64,000 nucleotides of DNA, from assembly GCA_024734555.1 (NCBI GenBank), contig JANPWX010000131.1:307391-371390 (forward strand), in the 5' to 3' direction. The notes under the pieces were generated by a model, which saw only the letters and a list, made by a program, of their open reading frames with translations, did not search any database and had not been told where the DNA came from. Shown piece by piece: positions 52,441 through 64,000 of this stretch. The translations under genes and the position numbers were made by a program. Position 1 is the stretch's first letter. Each line of letters starts with the position of its first letter. Origin of the DNA: Trochalopteron elliotii (taxonomy: Eukaryota; Chordata; Aves; Passeriformes; Leiothrichidae).

Positions 52441-55400
52441 GTCTTATTATTTCTCTAATGAAATTAGAAGCATTACGAAGTATTATTGCTGTTTCAAATA
52501 ACTTCAATCTAAATATATAAAAGCTAACTCCACTTATGCAACTGATTTCTGCGATCATGAAAATACAAGATAAAATTTTGGATGTGAGCTGTATTTGATG
52601 TCAAAAAACTAATGTCCATTTACTTCCGTGTTTTTATTGCTTTTTTTGATACTGTGGGCAAACTTGTAACATCATATAGTGAAACAAGGGTTTGAAACAT
52701 CATGAAGTAAAACAAAGTTTTATAACCTGGTTAAGTTTCATATCAAAACCAGGGAAGATTTTCTCCCCTTTCCGCCTAACAGGAGTTTGAAAATTTCCAA
52801 AACTCCACTTCTGTTGGATAGAAGCTTTCCAAATTAACGTGCTGTGGTTTAGAATGTTTTTTTCTGTTCTGTAGTTGGGCAGCTGTCCTGTAGTTGAAGG
52901 GATTCTGTTTTCTCTTTGGTTATTTACTTGAGATGCTTGTCTGAAATCGCATTCCCTCTTAGCCTTGTTTTGCTCAACTAAGCAAGCCAAGTTCTTTGTG
53001 CAGCCCTTTAAAAAGGGCTCTCCGTCTGTTTGATTATCCTGTAGCTCTTCTCTGCACCTCTTGCAATATGAAGTCATCTTTGTTGCATGTGAGTGAACAG
53101 AATCCTCTGCTGGAGTGAGCTTTTGTGAGGCTTTCAGACAACAAAAGTGCTTTCTTGGCTCTAAAAATTTCTGTTTTCCGCATTTTAGGTTGTTTGCCTA
53201 TTTAGGGAAGACACCCACACTGACAGCACATGTGAATACTGCCAATTGACTGGTACATGCAGGTCTTTCTTTTTCTTTACTGCTCTAAATTTTAAGAACT
53301 GTAGTTTATACTAGGAAGCTACATTCCAGTTCTTCTCATTTGTGCACATCCATATCTTTGCGAATGACTTTCTCTCTTCCAAATATTCCTCAGGTTTTCT
53401 TGATGGTGGCAAGCCCTCTTTGGGCAGTGCTGCCTCTTACCCTAAAATCCCTAAATAAAACATGAAATAAGTGATGTATAAACTGATTCTTCTGGATCTC
53501 CATGTAGTAGTCTTTGAAAGTAATCATGGTTGTCACAGTTTTTGAGTGCTGAATACAGCTTGCACCACACTTTTCCGTCTCTTTTTTTGTTTGTTTTTCA
53601 AATACCTTGTGTTTGTGGGGCAAGTGCTTTATGGGAGAGTGACTGCAGAAAGGTTGTTGCTGAGCATACGTGGAACTGAGTGAAGGCTGGACAGCACTGG
53701 CTCTGGTTTGTTTCTGGTGGTTGAGTTGTGATGTGAAATGTTAATTGTGGTTGGCAAACTCTTTGTGGGAAAGGAGATGGGACATGCAGGGAAGGGTAGT
53801 GATGATGGTAAAGCAGTGCAGCAGTGCATTTATGCTTTACAGTGCAGGTTTTTCTTCCCATTTGCTTCTTTTTCTGATGGTCCCAAGGGCTTGGGGAAGT
53901 TGGAAAGCTTGGAAAGTGTGGCATGCTTTTTTATTACCTTTTTACAGCTTTCAAAGATTGAGGTGGCTATTGGTGTGAAGGGATCTGTTCTTGCAGTGTT
54001 AGGTACTTAACTGGCTTGCATTTAAATATGTTAAAAAAGGCATACTGCTGCTACAGAAGTTCTTTGTGAACCTCTGCAAAGGTATTGCACATCTGAAAGG
54101 TAATCATGTATTCAAATTGTAGCCTAGAATTAGGAACAAAAAAGTACAAATCAGCCCTTAAATATCTGAAGTTAACCTTTTGTTTGTTTCTGAAGTCATT
54201 TTCTAGTTCAGCTTGGCCTTTTCTTTGGGTAATAAAGTGGCTGTACAAGAAACAAACCCATGAAATTGGCATAGCAATAGTCAGTAACTCTTTGCAACTG
54301 CTAGTCTTTAATTCTTGTATTTAGCCTGTACTGTGTGTAGGGAATATGCATGGTATGTGTTTCAAGTGTTTGGAAATAGCAAAGAGCAAAGCACACTAAA
54401 CAGAAGTCTGCCTTTTTAACTTTGATTCTGCTGTGCCAAGTGTGTACATTCAGGTACAATGTCACTGAAAACCATACAGGAGCTCAGATTCACCCACAGT
54501 GGGCTGCAGATGATACCCACTTAATGATTATTTAATCACAGAAGCCCAAAGGGGAAGAGACTGTCTGGATTATTGAGTTCAGTCCTTTTGATTATCTGAG
54601 AAGATTGTTTTATAATCTCATTAATAAATTTAATCAACAGGTTTCTTCTGCCCTGCAGAAATTCCTAGATTCCCCACTCCTAGAAGGATGTTGAAAACTG
54701 TATCTTTTTTGTGGCTGTTTAGGTGGGCTAAAACACTTTTTACTGTATGTGTTCCTTGACCTGCTGTAAACAAATTATTATTTCTTGCTCTGTTCTCCAT
54801 GATGGAGAAGTAAAAGATACTGGGGCACTTAGCTACTGTAAGGAATAGTGATGACCCTCATAATGATGAGGTCTTCTGTGTAGATGATGTCCTTTGTGGT
54901 TCTTGACCCTGTGCTTAAATAAAAGTTAATGTATAAGTAAGTAAGTACATGAATTGACATGAAACCCACCTGTGAGGAGCTGGCCATGAACCTGTCACTG
55001 TGTCACTGCTGTGCATGGCCAGTTCAAGCTGGGGGGAGTTCCTGGAGTGGAATAAAAATTGGGTAGCTGGAACCACGTGAGAACTTCACCAGAAGGAACA
55101 TGTTCATCTCTAGAAAATGTAAGGATAGTCTCTGGTGAATGGGTTTTGTGTGCTCTAGAGTGTCGTGGGGAATTTTTTAGGGAAAGAAACCTGCAGTGGT
55201 TCCTCAGCAAGGTAGAAGACCTAGTTTGGGTAACCTTGAGAACACCATGTGCAGTAATACGGGTTCTGGCCTCCAGTGATAGCCTCCAGTCAGGACTTGT
55301 CTTTGAGGGCGACTAGATTTCACTGAGGTGATTTGTACGGGTGGAAAAGCGGGTGTGGAACTGAGAAGTGGGAGAAAATTGCCAGAAGTGGCTGTTGTGT

Positions 55401-58400
55401 TGGGAGGCGAGGGTCGGGAAGCCGCTGTCCCGTCCCGCAGTTCTGCGGGAGCGATCCGTGGTCTTGAGCGGCCTCTACTGGCCCTTGGCAGCAGGAGGAA
55501 AGCTGCCAGGCTGGGGGAAAACCCTGTCGGTTCTTCCTCTTCTCATTTTAAATTGTCTTAGAAAATAATGTTCCACTTGGGCTGTGGGAAAGCAGAACTG
55601 TATACAGTAAAAGCAAATCTCACTGCTTGTGCGAGTTTCTCTGCGTCTCTCTTTCTTGTCCTTTGTTCTCCCGCTTTGGGTTTGGTCAGACAGCCTGTTT
55701 AATACATTTTGTTGTCCTGGGTTGTGAGCAGAATTGAGCTGGGAATATGGGATCTGCTGGTTGGATACAGTAGCTGTTTCATTCCAGCTGGGGAAACAAT
55801 TAAGTGTCCTTTCTGATGACAGTTCAAATGGGAGATCACTCATTAATGAGTGCAGTAAATGCTGATGGATTTGTGCTCAGGCAGGGCTGGCTGACAATTG
55901 CAGAGAGCAGAGGAAGTGCTTTTGTAGTTCAGCTCCCAGAAAGCGGGAAAAGGGTGAGCTGTGAAATTCACGGTTGCCTGAATTTCAGAGTGCCCTCTGG
56001 AAGAGAAATCCTGGAACAATGTGAGAGGAAAACACCACGTGTGGTTTGGTTCAGCAAGGTATGTGAATGGAGAGGGATGTTGTGTGCATTCCTTAGGGGA
56101 GGCAGGAGCATATAAGGGAAGGTGCTGGAGTTTGTTTTTAAAGCAAGGCTGCACCACAGAGTACTTAGCTTGGTTCATTAATCTGTGTTTGCCTTTATTC
56201 CAAGATACACACATGTAGGAAAACTGAATTTTGACTGCCTGAAGAGGTCAGCAGGGATAATACACACTTAGAGTGAGATGTTTTCTTAGGTGTTGAATGC
56301 TTCTGGAAATCAAAGTTTTCTGGGAAACAGAGCAACATTCTTTTGTTCTGGTTGGGGCTATGTGGCTTCCTTGTGTTGTAGATCAGAAACAAAGGCATGA
56401 ACTGATTTTTCAAAGCTGCCAGCCTCCACGTTTTGTGTACTACACATTCCAGCTTTTTGAACATTAATGTGTAAGAAAATTTTCATTCATTCAGCCTCTT
56501 TACTAAAGCGGTGTTCACTTCTGCATTCCTGGAATCTGTGCAGGTGAATGTATGTGCCTTTTTAAAGAAGGTATGTATGGCAGTGAGGGTTTCAATAGTT
56601 CTGAAAGTGTGTCTAAAGATTAAGAATAAATACAGTCATACAGCTGTACTGGACAAGTATTGCTGTAGACTTAAAAGTAGTTTTCATAATCTTGAGTTAC
56701 GTTTCAGACTGCTTTTACAACTGTGGAATATGCCTGTCACATCAGATGGGGAAACAGATAATTTATTCAGCACTTTTAAATTTTATCTTAATAATTACCC
56801 ATTATCTGCCAGAAACGAGAGAATCTCAAATATTTGGGACAGCAGAATCTTGATATTAATGCTACGTGTTTTGTTGAAAAAGGTTGCGTCTTCAGTCTGT
56901 CAGTAATAAACTCTAGGAACTGGACCTAGTGGAAAGGATTACCTATCTGCAGGCCAGTAGTGCAAGATGTTGATATATTTTATAAATGGAGGAAACGAAA
57001 AGGTACCTTTTTCCAGGCAGGTCTGCAATCTTACCAAGTGTTTCAGAGAAAAGAGAAGTGTGTGCTGTGAAATGCATGTATTCTATACCCTGCATTTTCC
57101 CATCATTCCACTTGCTGCAGATGGATTGTACTGAAACGAGTTTTAACCTCACTACTGATCCAAGTTTGCTATCAGCTCAAATATTTACATTTCTTTGCTA
57201 CAGATTAAGTGTACTGCTTCAGTATTGTAGTGCTGGATCTCTGCAAAGACCAACTTGAATAAATGTGGTGTCACATTTATTTAATATCACATCCAATTCT
57301 AGCCAGTATGACTGTAGACTGTAATTTACTGCTAAATCTGATTTGTTTCGTCTTTGTCTGCTAAATGTGCTTTTTAAACTTTTTTTTTTATGGTCTTGGT
57401 TTGGATAACGGTAAAAGATGGGGCATTTTATTTATAGCTTAATTGTCTTTTCCTACAGCATTATTAGACTGTTTTACAAGGTCTGCTCTATGTCCTTAGA
57501 AGTAGAACTTTTAATTTAAAAGCAGATTTGTAATTAAAGATGTTAAAATCCAAGAAGAATCTGGTTAAGCGCCCAACCCTTCTCTTTTTGATTGTCTGCC
57601 ATGGAGTACTTGGCAAGAATGTCACTGACTTGTCTAGACAGGTACAAAATCTTGTTACCAATACATAGCAGGTATGTGCTTTTCTGACTGAAGTTTTGTG
57701 TTTAAACCCTTGTTTTCCTTATTGCTTATCTGTATCTTTGAAGGTTTTATCTTTAGTTTAATAAAAAGTACAACCGAAACCACCAAAACTTTTAAAATGA
57801 GATTGGGATGCACTGCTGAAATGAAGCACTTGAGTAATACTGGGTTTTATTTACAGTTCTTTGTCAAGTGAGGACTTTTATTGTATTTTTATTTACTTAC
57901 CAGAGACCAAATATCCTGAACTAAGAGCTGACTGAAGCATTTGAAAATACAGATTAGTTCTGCAACATGCAGGTGATTTTTTGAGGAGCTCTGTATAGAC
58001 TATAAAATCTAGTCAGCAGGAAAGCTGCTGTTAATTTTCTGTTTTATTTCCTCTGAAAAAACGTAGTTACTGCCTTTTGCAAGCATCATGTTTGTTTCAA
58101 AATGTCATAGTTTCACATTTGTCTTCAAAGTAGCAAAATGCTTGAGCAGCAACTTTCACTTAACTTTCATGTTTATTGCTCTTTACTATTTGCAGTTGTG
58201 TTTTTTGTTCTTTTTCTAGGGAGAAGGAAGATTTGCTTTAATTAACTTAGGAAACTGATACCAATATAAACGAGAGCAATGAGAATATCAAGGCAGTGTT
58301 TGTCTATCAAGGAGCAGCATAAGTCAGAGGCCAAGAGCTAAATGAATTAATTTTTTAAATGTTTGTCTTTTTAAGCCAATTTTTTAATGTTTTAAATGTG

Positions 58401-60120
58401 TGCTCTGCATGTTAACCTCTGAGTGCTTGAGATCAATGCCTACTTTGAATCAAAGAAAATAACTGGGCCTTGTCCTAATACCTGGGATAATAGATGTTAG
58501 ATCTTTTTCAGCAAAATCTTTAAACACATCTGGAGACAGAACTGTGCTAATGGGTGGGATTCATTTTATGTAATTTTCACTGGCTGGTAAAGCAGTCATA
58601 TTTTCTGTACCTTTTGCTGAAGATCAGGAGTTATAACATTAGCTCCTTGCATGGTGAGAAAACTCTGACAAAAGTCTAGATGTAGACAGTTGTTCCACAG
58701 AAGACATGGTGATTCAAGACCATGCTGAATCTCCTGGACAAAATTAAATTAATAAAAGTTAGCTGTAAGATGATGAAATCCATTTTTCTAAGATGACAGT
58801 TATCAAACATTTGTTATTTATTGTTACCATCTCAGAATATCAACCCTATTTTTTAAATTCTTTCACTTAAAGAGTGGAATTCGTGAACATGCAATTTTTT
58901 AAATGTAAAGTCTTTGCTTGCTTTCCAGTTAAGACAATTATACTGTCAAGTGGCTTGAGCAGATGTTTTTATTTCCTTCCTTGGAAATCATAGATTAATG
59001 CTGTTCTTTAAATGCTACTTTGTGCTTTACTTTTTTAGCACAGAGATGCTTGACTGCCTAAAACCATTTCACTTAGTGATGAGATTTATTCTTTCAACAC
59101 TGCATTTTATTATTTCCAGTATTCAGTTTGGAATAGCCTAACCACTTTCCTTTTGCTCTCCCAGTTGGCTTTGTAGTGACATGCAGTTTGAAGTAATTAA
59201 AAAAAAAGTAAAAGTCAATGACTTATTTCTCATGTAAAATCATTGCATGAAATTCTTCAAATGAAGAGATTACAGGTATCAAGTTGGGCTTTGATATACT
59301 CATTTCACAGGATATTTAGTCCCTTCAGTTGAAATGGGGAAGGATAAATCTTTACTTCAGTGAAGTGTATCAGTGTAATAGATGTTTCCCAGTGTCACTG
59401 TCTGATTTTTCTCCTCTTATTGCTAACTTGCCTAAGAAGGTGGACAGCTAACTCTCTGGATCAGGAGTCTTTCTTGAGAGTTGCATTTCCCTGCCTCTGG
59501 AGAATATTGAATTGTCTAAGAAAATATTGAAACATCAGAATGGTGGAAGGGAAATTGAAATTACCAAGGGTCTGTCTATGACAGTGTCCTCTGGGAAAGA
59601 AGTAAAGCAGCATTTGCTTTTGTGGCTTCAGGTATGTTTCCTTGGTGTGGTATGTGATTGCTGGGCATTTAGATGGTTGGGCATGAAATTAAGGTTTTGC
59701 TTCTGCATTTTCCTTGAAGTTTAAGGATTAAAAAGCATTTCAGGTAGAAGCAGAAGTCACAGTTAACATTACTAACCCAGAGCATCCGATGTCAAGGTTA
59801 AACACAAGTTATTAAAATACATGAATAAGGCATTTAAACATAATATCCAGTATTTGCTGAGCAGGAACTGCTGTACTGATGCAGAGTAGTCCTTGCTGAG
59901 AGGTTTACAAATAATATGGATTTTTAAATTCTGGTGGTTTCTCTCTCGCTGAGCAATTTGAAGTGCTGCAACAATATTGCTGGTTTTGCCAGGTGATCCA
60001 GAGAATTTCAGGAGAAATGTCTTCAAATTTTGCATGAGGCGTAAATTTTAAATAACCCTTGTGCTGGGTAGATTTCTGCATTACAAGGAAACATCTACTC
60101 CTTTTAGTGACTACAGTTAG
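52441..60120. other. Putative intronic sequence
   Basis: I can identify no exon of a known protein. It contains a small CpG cluster at 55400-55480 with a possible exon ending at a GTATGTG donor at 56059, a possible decayed repeat at 54536-54690, and otherwise AT-rich unique sequence, especially 57300-59500. Confidence 0.4.
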
Positions 60121-60549
60121 GAATCATTTAGATTGGAAACGAAACTTAAGAGCATCAAGTCCAACCATTAACCTGGCGCTGCCAAGTCCGTCATTAAACC
60201 ATGTCCCAAGTGCCAGTGAGTTTAAATATGCCCAGGAATGGTGACTCAGCCACTTCCCTGGGCAGCCTGTTCCAATGTAGGACAACTCTTTTGGTGAAGT
60301 AATTCTTTCTAATATCCAGTCTAAATCTCTCCTGGTGCAGCTTGAGGCCATTTCCTCTTGTCCTCTTGGTTGTTTCTGGGAGAAGAGGCCAACCCTCACC
60401 TGGTTACAGGCTCCTTTCAGGTGGCTATAGAGAGCAATAAGGCCCCCCTGACCCTCCTTTTCTCCAGGTTAAACACCCCCAGCTCCCTCAGCTGCTCCTC
60501 ATAAGACTTGTGCTCCAGACCCTCCACCAGCTGGGTTGCACTTCTTTAA
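60121..60549 (-). mobile_element. CR1 LINE 3' fragment, second subfamily
   Basis: This is a minus-strand CR1 terminus with its 3' end at the left. Landmarks on + include GAATCATTTAGATTGGAAA at 60121, CATCAAGTCCAACCATTAAC near 60154, TTCCTCTTGTCCTCTTGG near 60352 and CTCATAAGACTTGTGCTCC near 60498. It differs from the copies at 22.7 and 45.5 kb in its 3' end, so it belongs to another CR1 subfamily. It is truncated at the 5' end. Confidence 0.9.
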
Positions 60550-63500
60550 ATAGGGAAAGGGATCTCAGCTGTGACTTTCCCTTGGCATGGCTGCAGAGTC
60601 AGATGGCAGCTGAGCGCCTGAACTGGTGGTTCAGTTCTAATAATGATAATAGTTAAATGGCCCAGTTATTGGGAGTTAGTGAAAACACTGGTTAAATGTT
60701 AAGTTTGTGTAAGGAAGAGAACCAAATTTAGCAGAGGAGCAGGAAGGATGTGAAATACTCCTGGAAATGTAGGTAAGTAGTGAACTGAAAGCCTTTCAGT
60801 GTGGACTTCTGGGTGTGTCCTATGTTCAGAAATCAGAAAGGAGATGAAGCATTTATGACTTGAAAAGGCCAGAAGCAGTGTTTGTGCTGGATAATATGGA
60901 TGGTTTCAATCAAATGTGGTTTCTGCCCCCTCCCCCCCCCAAATCTGTTCTCTTTCTGCACCATTTGCTGCATCAGTGTTGCCTGTAAGGAAGGGTCCCA
61001 GGGTTTTATTTTTTCCATTGATCAGAGGCAGCAGTCAGCAAATAAACCGTTAAATGGTATTGATAAATAACATGGGCTAAAGACAGAAATCAAGGAGGAG
61101 AATTGAAGTTCCTGTGTATGGATGACGTGACTTTTCTCTCACAAAAAAGTAGAAGTAGAGGGGAGCTACAGGAGTCCAGGTTTTATCCAGCTCATCTTCC
61201 TTGATAGGTGCAATAGAGGAATTGCAATTAGCAATTTGGGGAGTGCCTCTGATTGCCAGCGTGCTGTTCCTGTGTCGCTGTGGTGGGCAGACAGCAGGAG
61301 CTCGAGGAAACTGTTGTTTGTAGAAATCACATTAAGTGTTGCCTGAAATCTTAAAAGGAAGTAGTTGTAAATTGTGTTTTTAAGTAACATGAGTAGTGTT
61401 TGAATTATTGATGAGCAGAAGAGCTTTGTTTGTGTATAGAAACAAAAACACTTGTAAATTTCTGTTTAGACTCTTACACAGCTGTTTCCTGAGGAGTTTC
61501 TGTCACTTAGGATGAGGTACATTGTAAACAGGCCAGTTGCTTTTTCTTTGTGGGCAGGGGAAACATAGAAAAAAACCTTAATTTTTGTATATATTGGGCT
61601 GCTAGTGAATAATATAGCTATTTTCTTTAGAAAGAAAATTCCAAGTTGTATTTTCTCATGGATTTTTAAGGTTTCTGTGATTAGTGGCACAAAAAGAAAT
61701 TCTGTTAATGCACTGGATAAAACATGATAATTCCAGATAAACTAATGCAATTGGAATTGGACTGAAAGTAACATTTGGCGTCAACTTCCCCCCCCTGCCC
61801 CGAATGTTAATGATATATTAACTTTTTGTTCCTTTCATCTAATTTTTCAGGAATTCCATGAATGATAATGAACATGGTTTTTTACTTATTATTGGGTCTG
61901 AATAACAGTTTTGGGTGAAACTGAGTGAGAGAAGTGTACTGGAAGTGCTGTTCTTGGTGAGTTTTGGTGTCTGTAAATGATGTAGGTGAAAATACAAATT
62001 AAGTGTGACTATATGTTTGATTTAACAGAGTTCTTAAGCATTCTGTCACAGGGTTTCTTGGTTCTGCAGTAGTACAGAAATTGAGAGATTGTTGACCTCT
62101 GCAAATATATTAAAAATTCTAGTGCATTATTAATTTTTGTGTTTAATTTGACTCAACAGCTCTTCCATGCCAATTAACTTGACATTCCATTTGTTTTGGC
62201 TCCTGATATTTGCAGTGAAAATGTTAAATTGCCAGAGTAAGAATTATGTGCCAGGGAGGTGAGTAGAAATATGGAGAAGGTGTGAATTGAGAATGTTATG
62301 GTTTGGGAGGATTGCCCATATGAAGAATTAGAGTGGAGGAGCAGAGTTAGGAAAGCCCTAAAGTTCTGCTGATTTAAAGGGAATGTGCTTCTCTCTCAGC
62401 TGACTGTGGTTTTCTTTAGGTTGAGCTGTAGTTAAGAAGTTTAGGGTACACTTAGGAACGGATTATTTTAAGAAAACCCAACCTTCTGGAAGCTTTTAAC
62501 TGTTGTGTGGTAAACAAAACAATTTCTCTGTAACTATCAGAGAAATTACTTTTTGTGGGGAAGTAGTGTGTCAGAAGTTGACAGTAGTTGAACTGCACTC
62601 TTCATGAACAAAAATTATTTCTAATTATGAGCTGTACCCTGCTTAACTACTTTTGCTTACTTGTAGGTTTTTTTGGTACTGTTTTGTACTGTTCTGAATT
62701 TGATATATGAAATCTTTTGGTGGGTATTTCATGCTGCACCATGTGTTTCCAGAAATGAACGTTTTGTGATCTGGAGCAGAAGTCACAAAACAAATTGTGA
62801 CAGTTAATGCATGGGTCCCACTGGAATTTCATTTCTGAAGTGAGCTAAAATAAAACATGTCTTAATAGTCTGTGATACAAATGAATTTTCTTAATCTTAC
62901 AGTACTTTTTTCTTGAGTGCTTCAGGTAATTTTGAATAGTCAATTGTGATTTCCTTTTCTATTTTGCAAGCTGATTTTAATCTAAAGCTGTGTAAATTTG
63001 TTCTCCCATTCCTAGTGGGTCATAAACCTCTTTTTCTTTCTGCAATTTAAGTGTGTTCCTGGTAGTTTTTCTTCACTTCTGATATCCTTGTTAACTGAAT
63101 TTACTGAATTTGCTGGATGAGAGAAGGAAATATTTTCTCTGTATCTGCCCAGAAGCTAAAGCATTAAACAAATTTTTGAAAGTAATTAAGAAATACATTA
63201 GTTACTTTATCACTTTCTGTTATGGGCAAATTAAATTAACAAGGATGATGTTAAAGTGCAGAGTTTCCAAAAATAATATGGGAAAGGCTTTTGTAGTATT
63301 GTGTTGAAATAATTGTGTGTGCATTCATTTTGAAAAGCTCCTGAGATGATTTGGCATCAAGGTCTTAAAAACAAGCCTTTACACTTCATCTGCTAGGAAA
63401 TACCAAACACACCCCTCTGGACTTCTGAATGCTGTGTGAAAAAAAAGGGGATTTTTTTGTGTCATTCCATCTAAGGTAACAATTGCTTTTGTAGCTGCTT

Positions 63501-64000
63501 CCATTCTTTAAGAAAGTTGCAGAGCTCTAATCTTGGAAGACTTTGACAGTGAAGTTATTCCCTCTTTCTAATCAGTTTGTGTCAAAATACATTTATATTA
63601 AAATACATTTATAATTATATAGCTAGCAGCTTCTCCCCTCCCCCTGCAAAGAGTATTCCTGAAGCTCAAGCAGGTCAAAGACTGTGTAGTGGAAGCTTTT
63701 TTGGTATCTGATGCTGGATAAATAAATCTTCTGAGTGGTGAGCACTTGCCATCTTCTTAAAAACATGATAAATACTATACTTACACAAATTGCTTTGAGG
63801 AAATATTTCTGCATTGGGTTTGTTTTTTTTTTTTATGCTGGGGAAAAATAACTACATCTCTTTCAAAAGCTTTGTAAAGTGTGAGGAGCTATTCTGTCCT
63901 AAGTCTTTCCTGAAGTTCATGGTGTTTCAGTTGGGTCAGTCAGAAATTTGCAGTAAACTTTCAGCTTATGGATGTTTTTTATGTTCATTTTCCTTAATTT
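60550..64000. other. Putative intronic sequence, no gene seen
   Basis: This is AT-rich, unique-looking sequence with short C runs near 60932 and 61790 and a 16-bp tandem repeat at 63584-63613. I see no exon or RNA gene. Confidence 0.4.
63584..63613. repeat. 16-bp tandem duplication
   Basis: AAAATACATTTATATT at 63584-63599 is followed directly by a second copy (63600-63613) that keeps the first 14 bases. Confidence 0.85.

Noticed and set aside
53797..53880. C/D snoRNA-like spacing (GTGATGATGG then CTGA about 75 bases later)
   Set aside because: No convincing terminal stem, no recognisable rRNA guide, and not in a known host intron. The motif is short enough to occur by chance.
54536..54690. 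Possible decayed CR1 tail (AATCACAGAAGCCCAAAGGGG)
   Set aside because: Only the first part resembles a CR1 end and the remainder cannot be aligned by eye. Not strong enough to list as an element.
56511..56906. 131-codon open frame
   Set aside because: AT-rich sequence with no domain recognised and no supporting splice or promoter context.
59490..59640. Exon-like frame ending at a GTATGT donor
   Set aside because: The upstream acceptor is weak, the peptide is not recognised, and it does not match PLEKHA7 as I recall it.

Overview
This is vertebrate nuclear DNA, most likely from a songbird (passerine). The evidence is widely spaced exons with consensus splice sites, several CR1 LINE 3' ends (the dominant avian retroposon), two LTRs of types I recognise from songbird genomes, and CpG-rich promoters that carry assembly gaps. 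There are no bacterial-type operons, CRISPR arrays or phage genes.

Layout. Positions 1-939 hold the last two coding exons of PIK3C2A on the + strand, with a likely 3' UTR running to about 2660. A CpG island at about 3540-3858 and a 400-N gap at 3859-4258 mark the RPS13 promoter. Four RPS13 exons (5331-7617, + strand) encode residues 25-151 of ribosomal protein S13. The first 24 codons are not visible and probably lie in the gap. PIK3C2A and RPS13 are neighbours in the same orientation in mammals, so this is conserved synteny.

From about 7.67 to 49.6 kb I find no exon I can identify. The stretch holds four CR1 fragments (8.1, 22.7, 36.9 and 45.5 kb), two solo-LTR-like elements (14.93-15.37 kb and 47.48-48.58 kb), simple repeats, short tandem duplications, small CpG-rich patches, and AT-rich, homeodomain-site-containing stretches that look like candidate regulatory elements.

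A second CpG island with another 400-N gap lies at about 49.6-50.6 kb. In mammals the next gene after PIK3C2A and RPS13 is PLEKHA7 in the same orientation, so this is most simply the PLEKHA7 promoter and first exon. The rest of the window (50.6-64 kb) would then be its long first intron, containing one recognisable CR1, one ancient CR1 remnant and a possible alternative first exon near 55.4-56.06 kb. No PLEKHA7 coding sequence is visible, so this is inference.

The two identified genes do unrelated jobs (endocytic phosphoinositide synthesis and the small ribosomal subunit). I found no undescribed multi-gene system. The most useful observations are a GC-AG intron in PIK3C2A, the apparent absence of SNORD14 from the visible RPS13 introns, promoter-associated gaps that remove first exons, and several candidate regulatory stretches.
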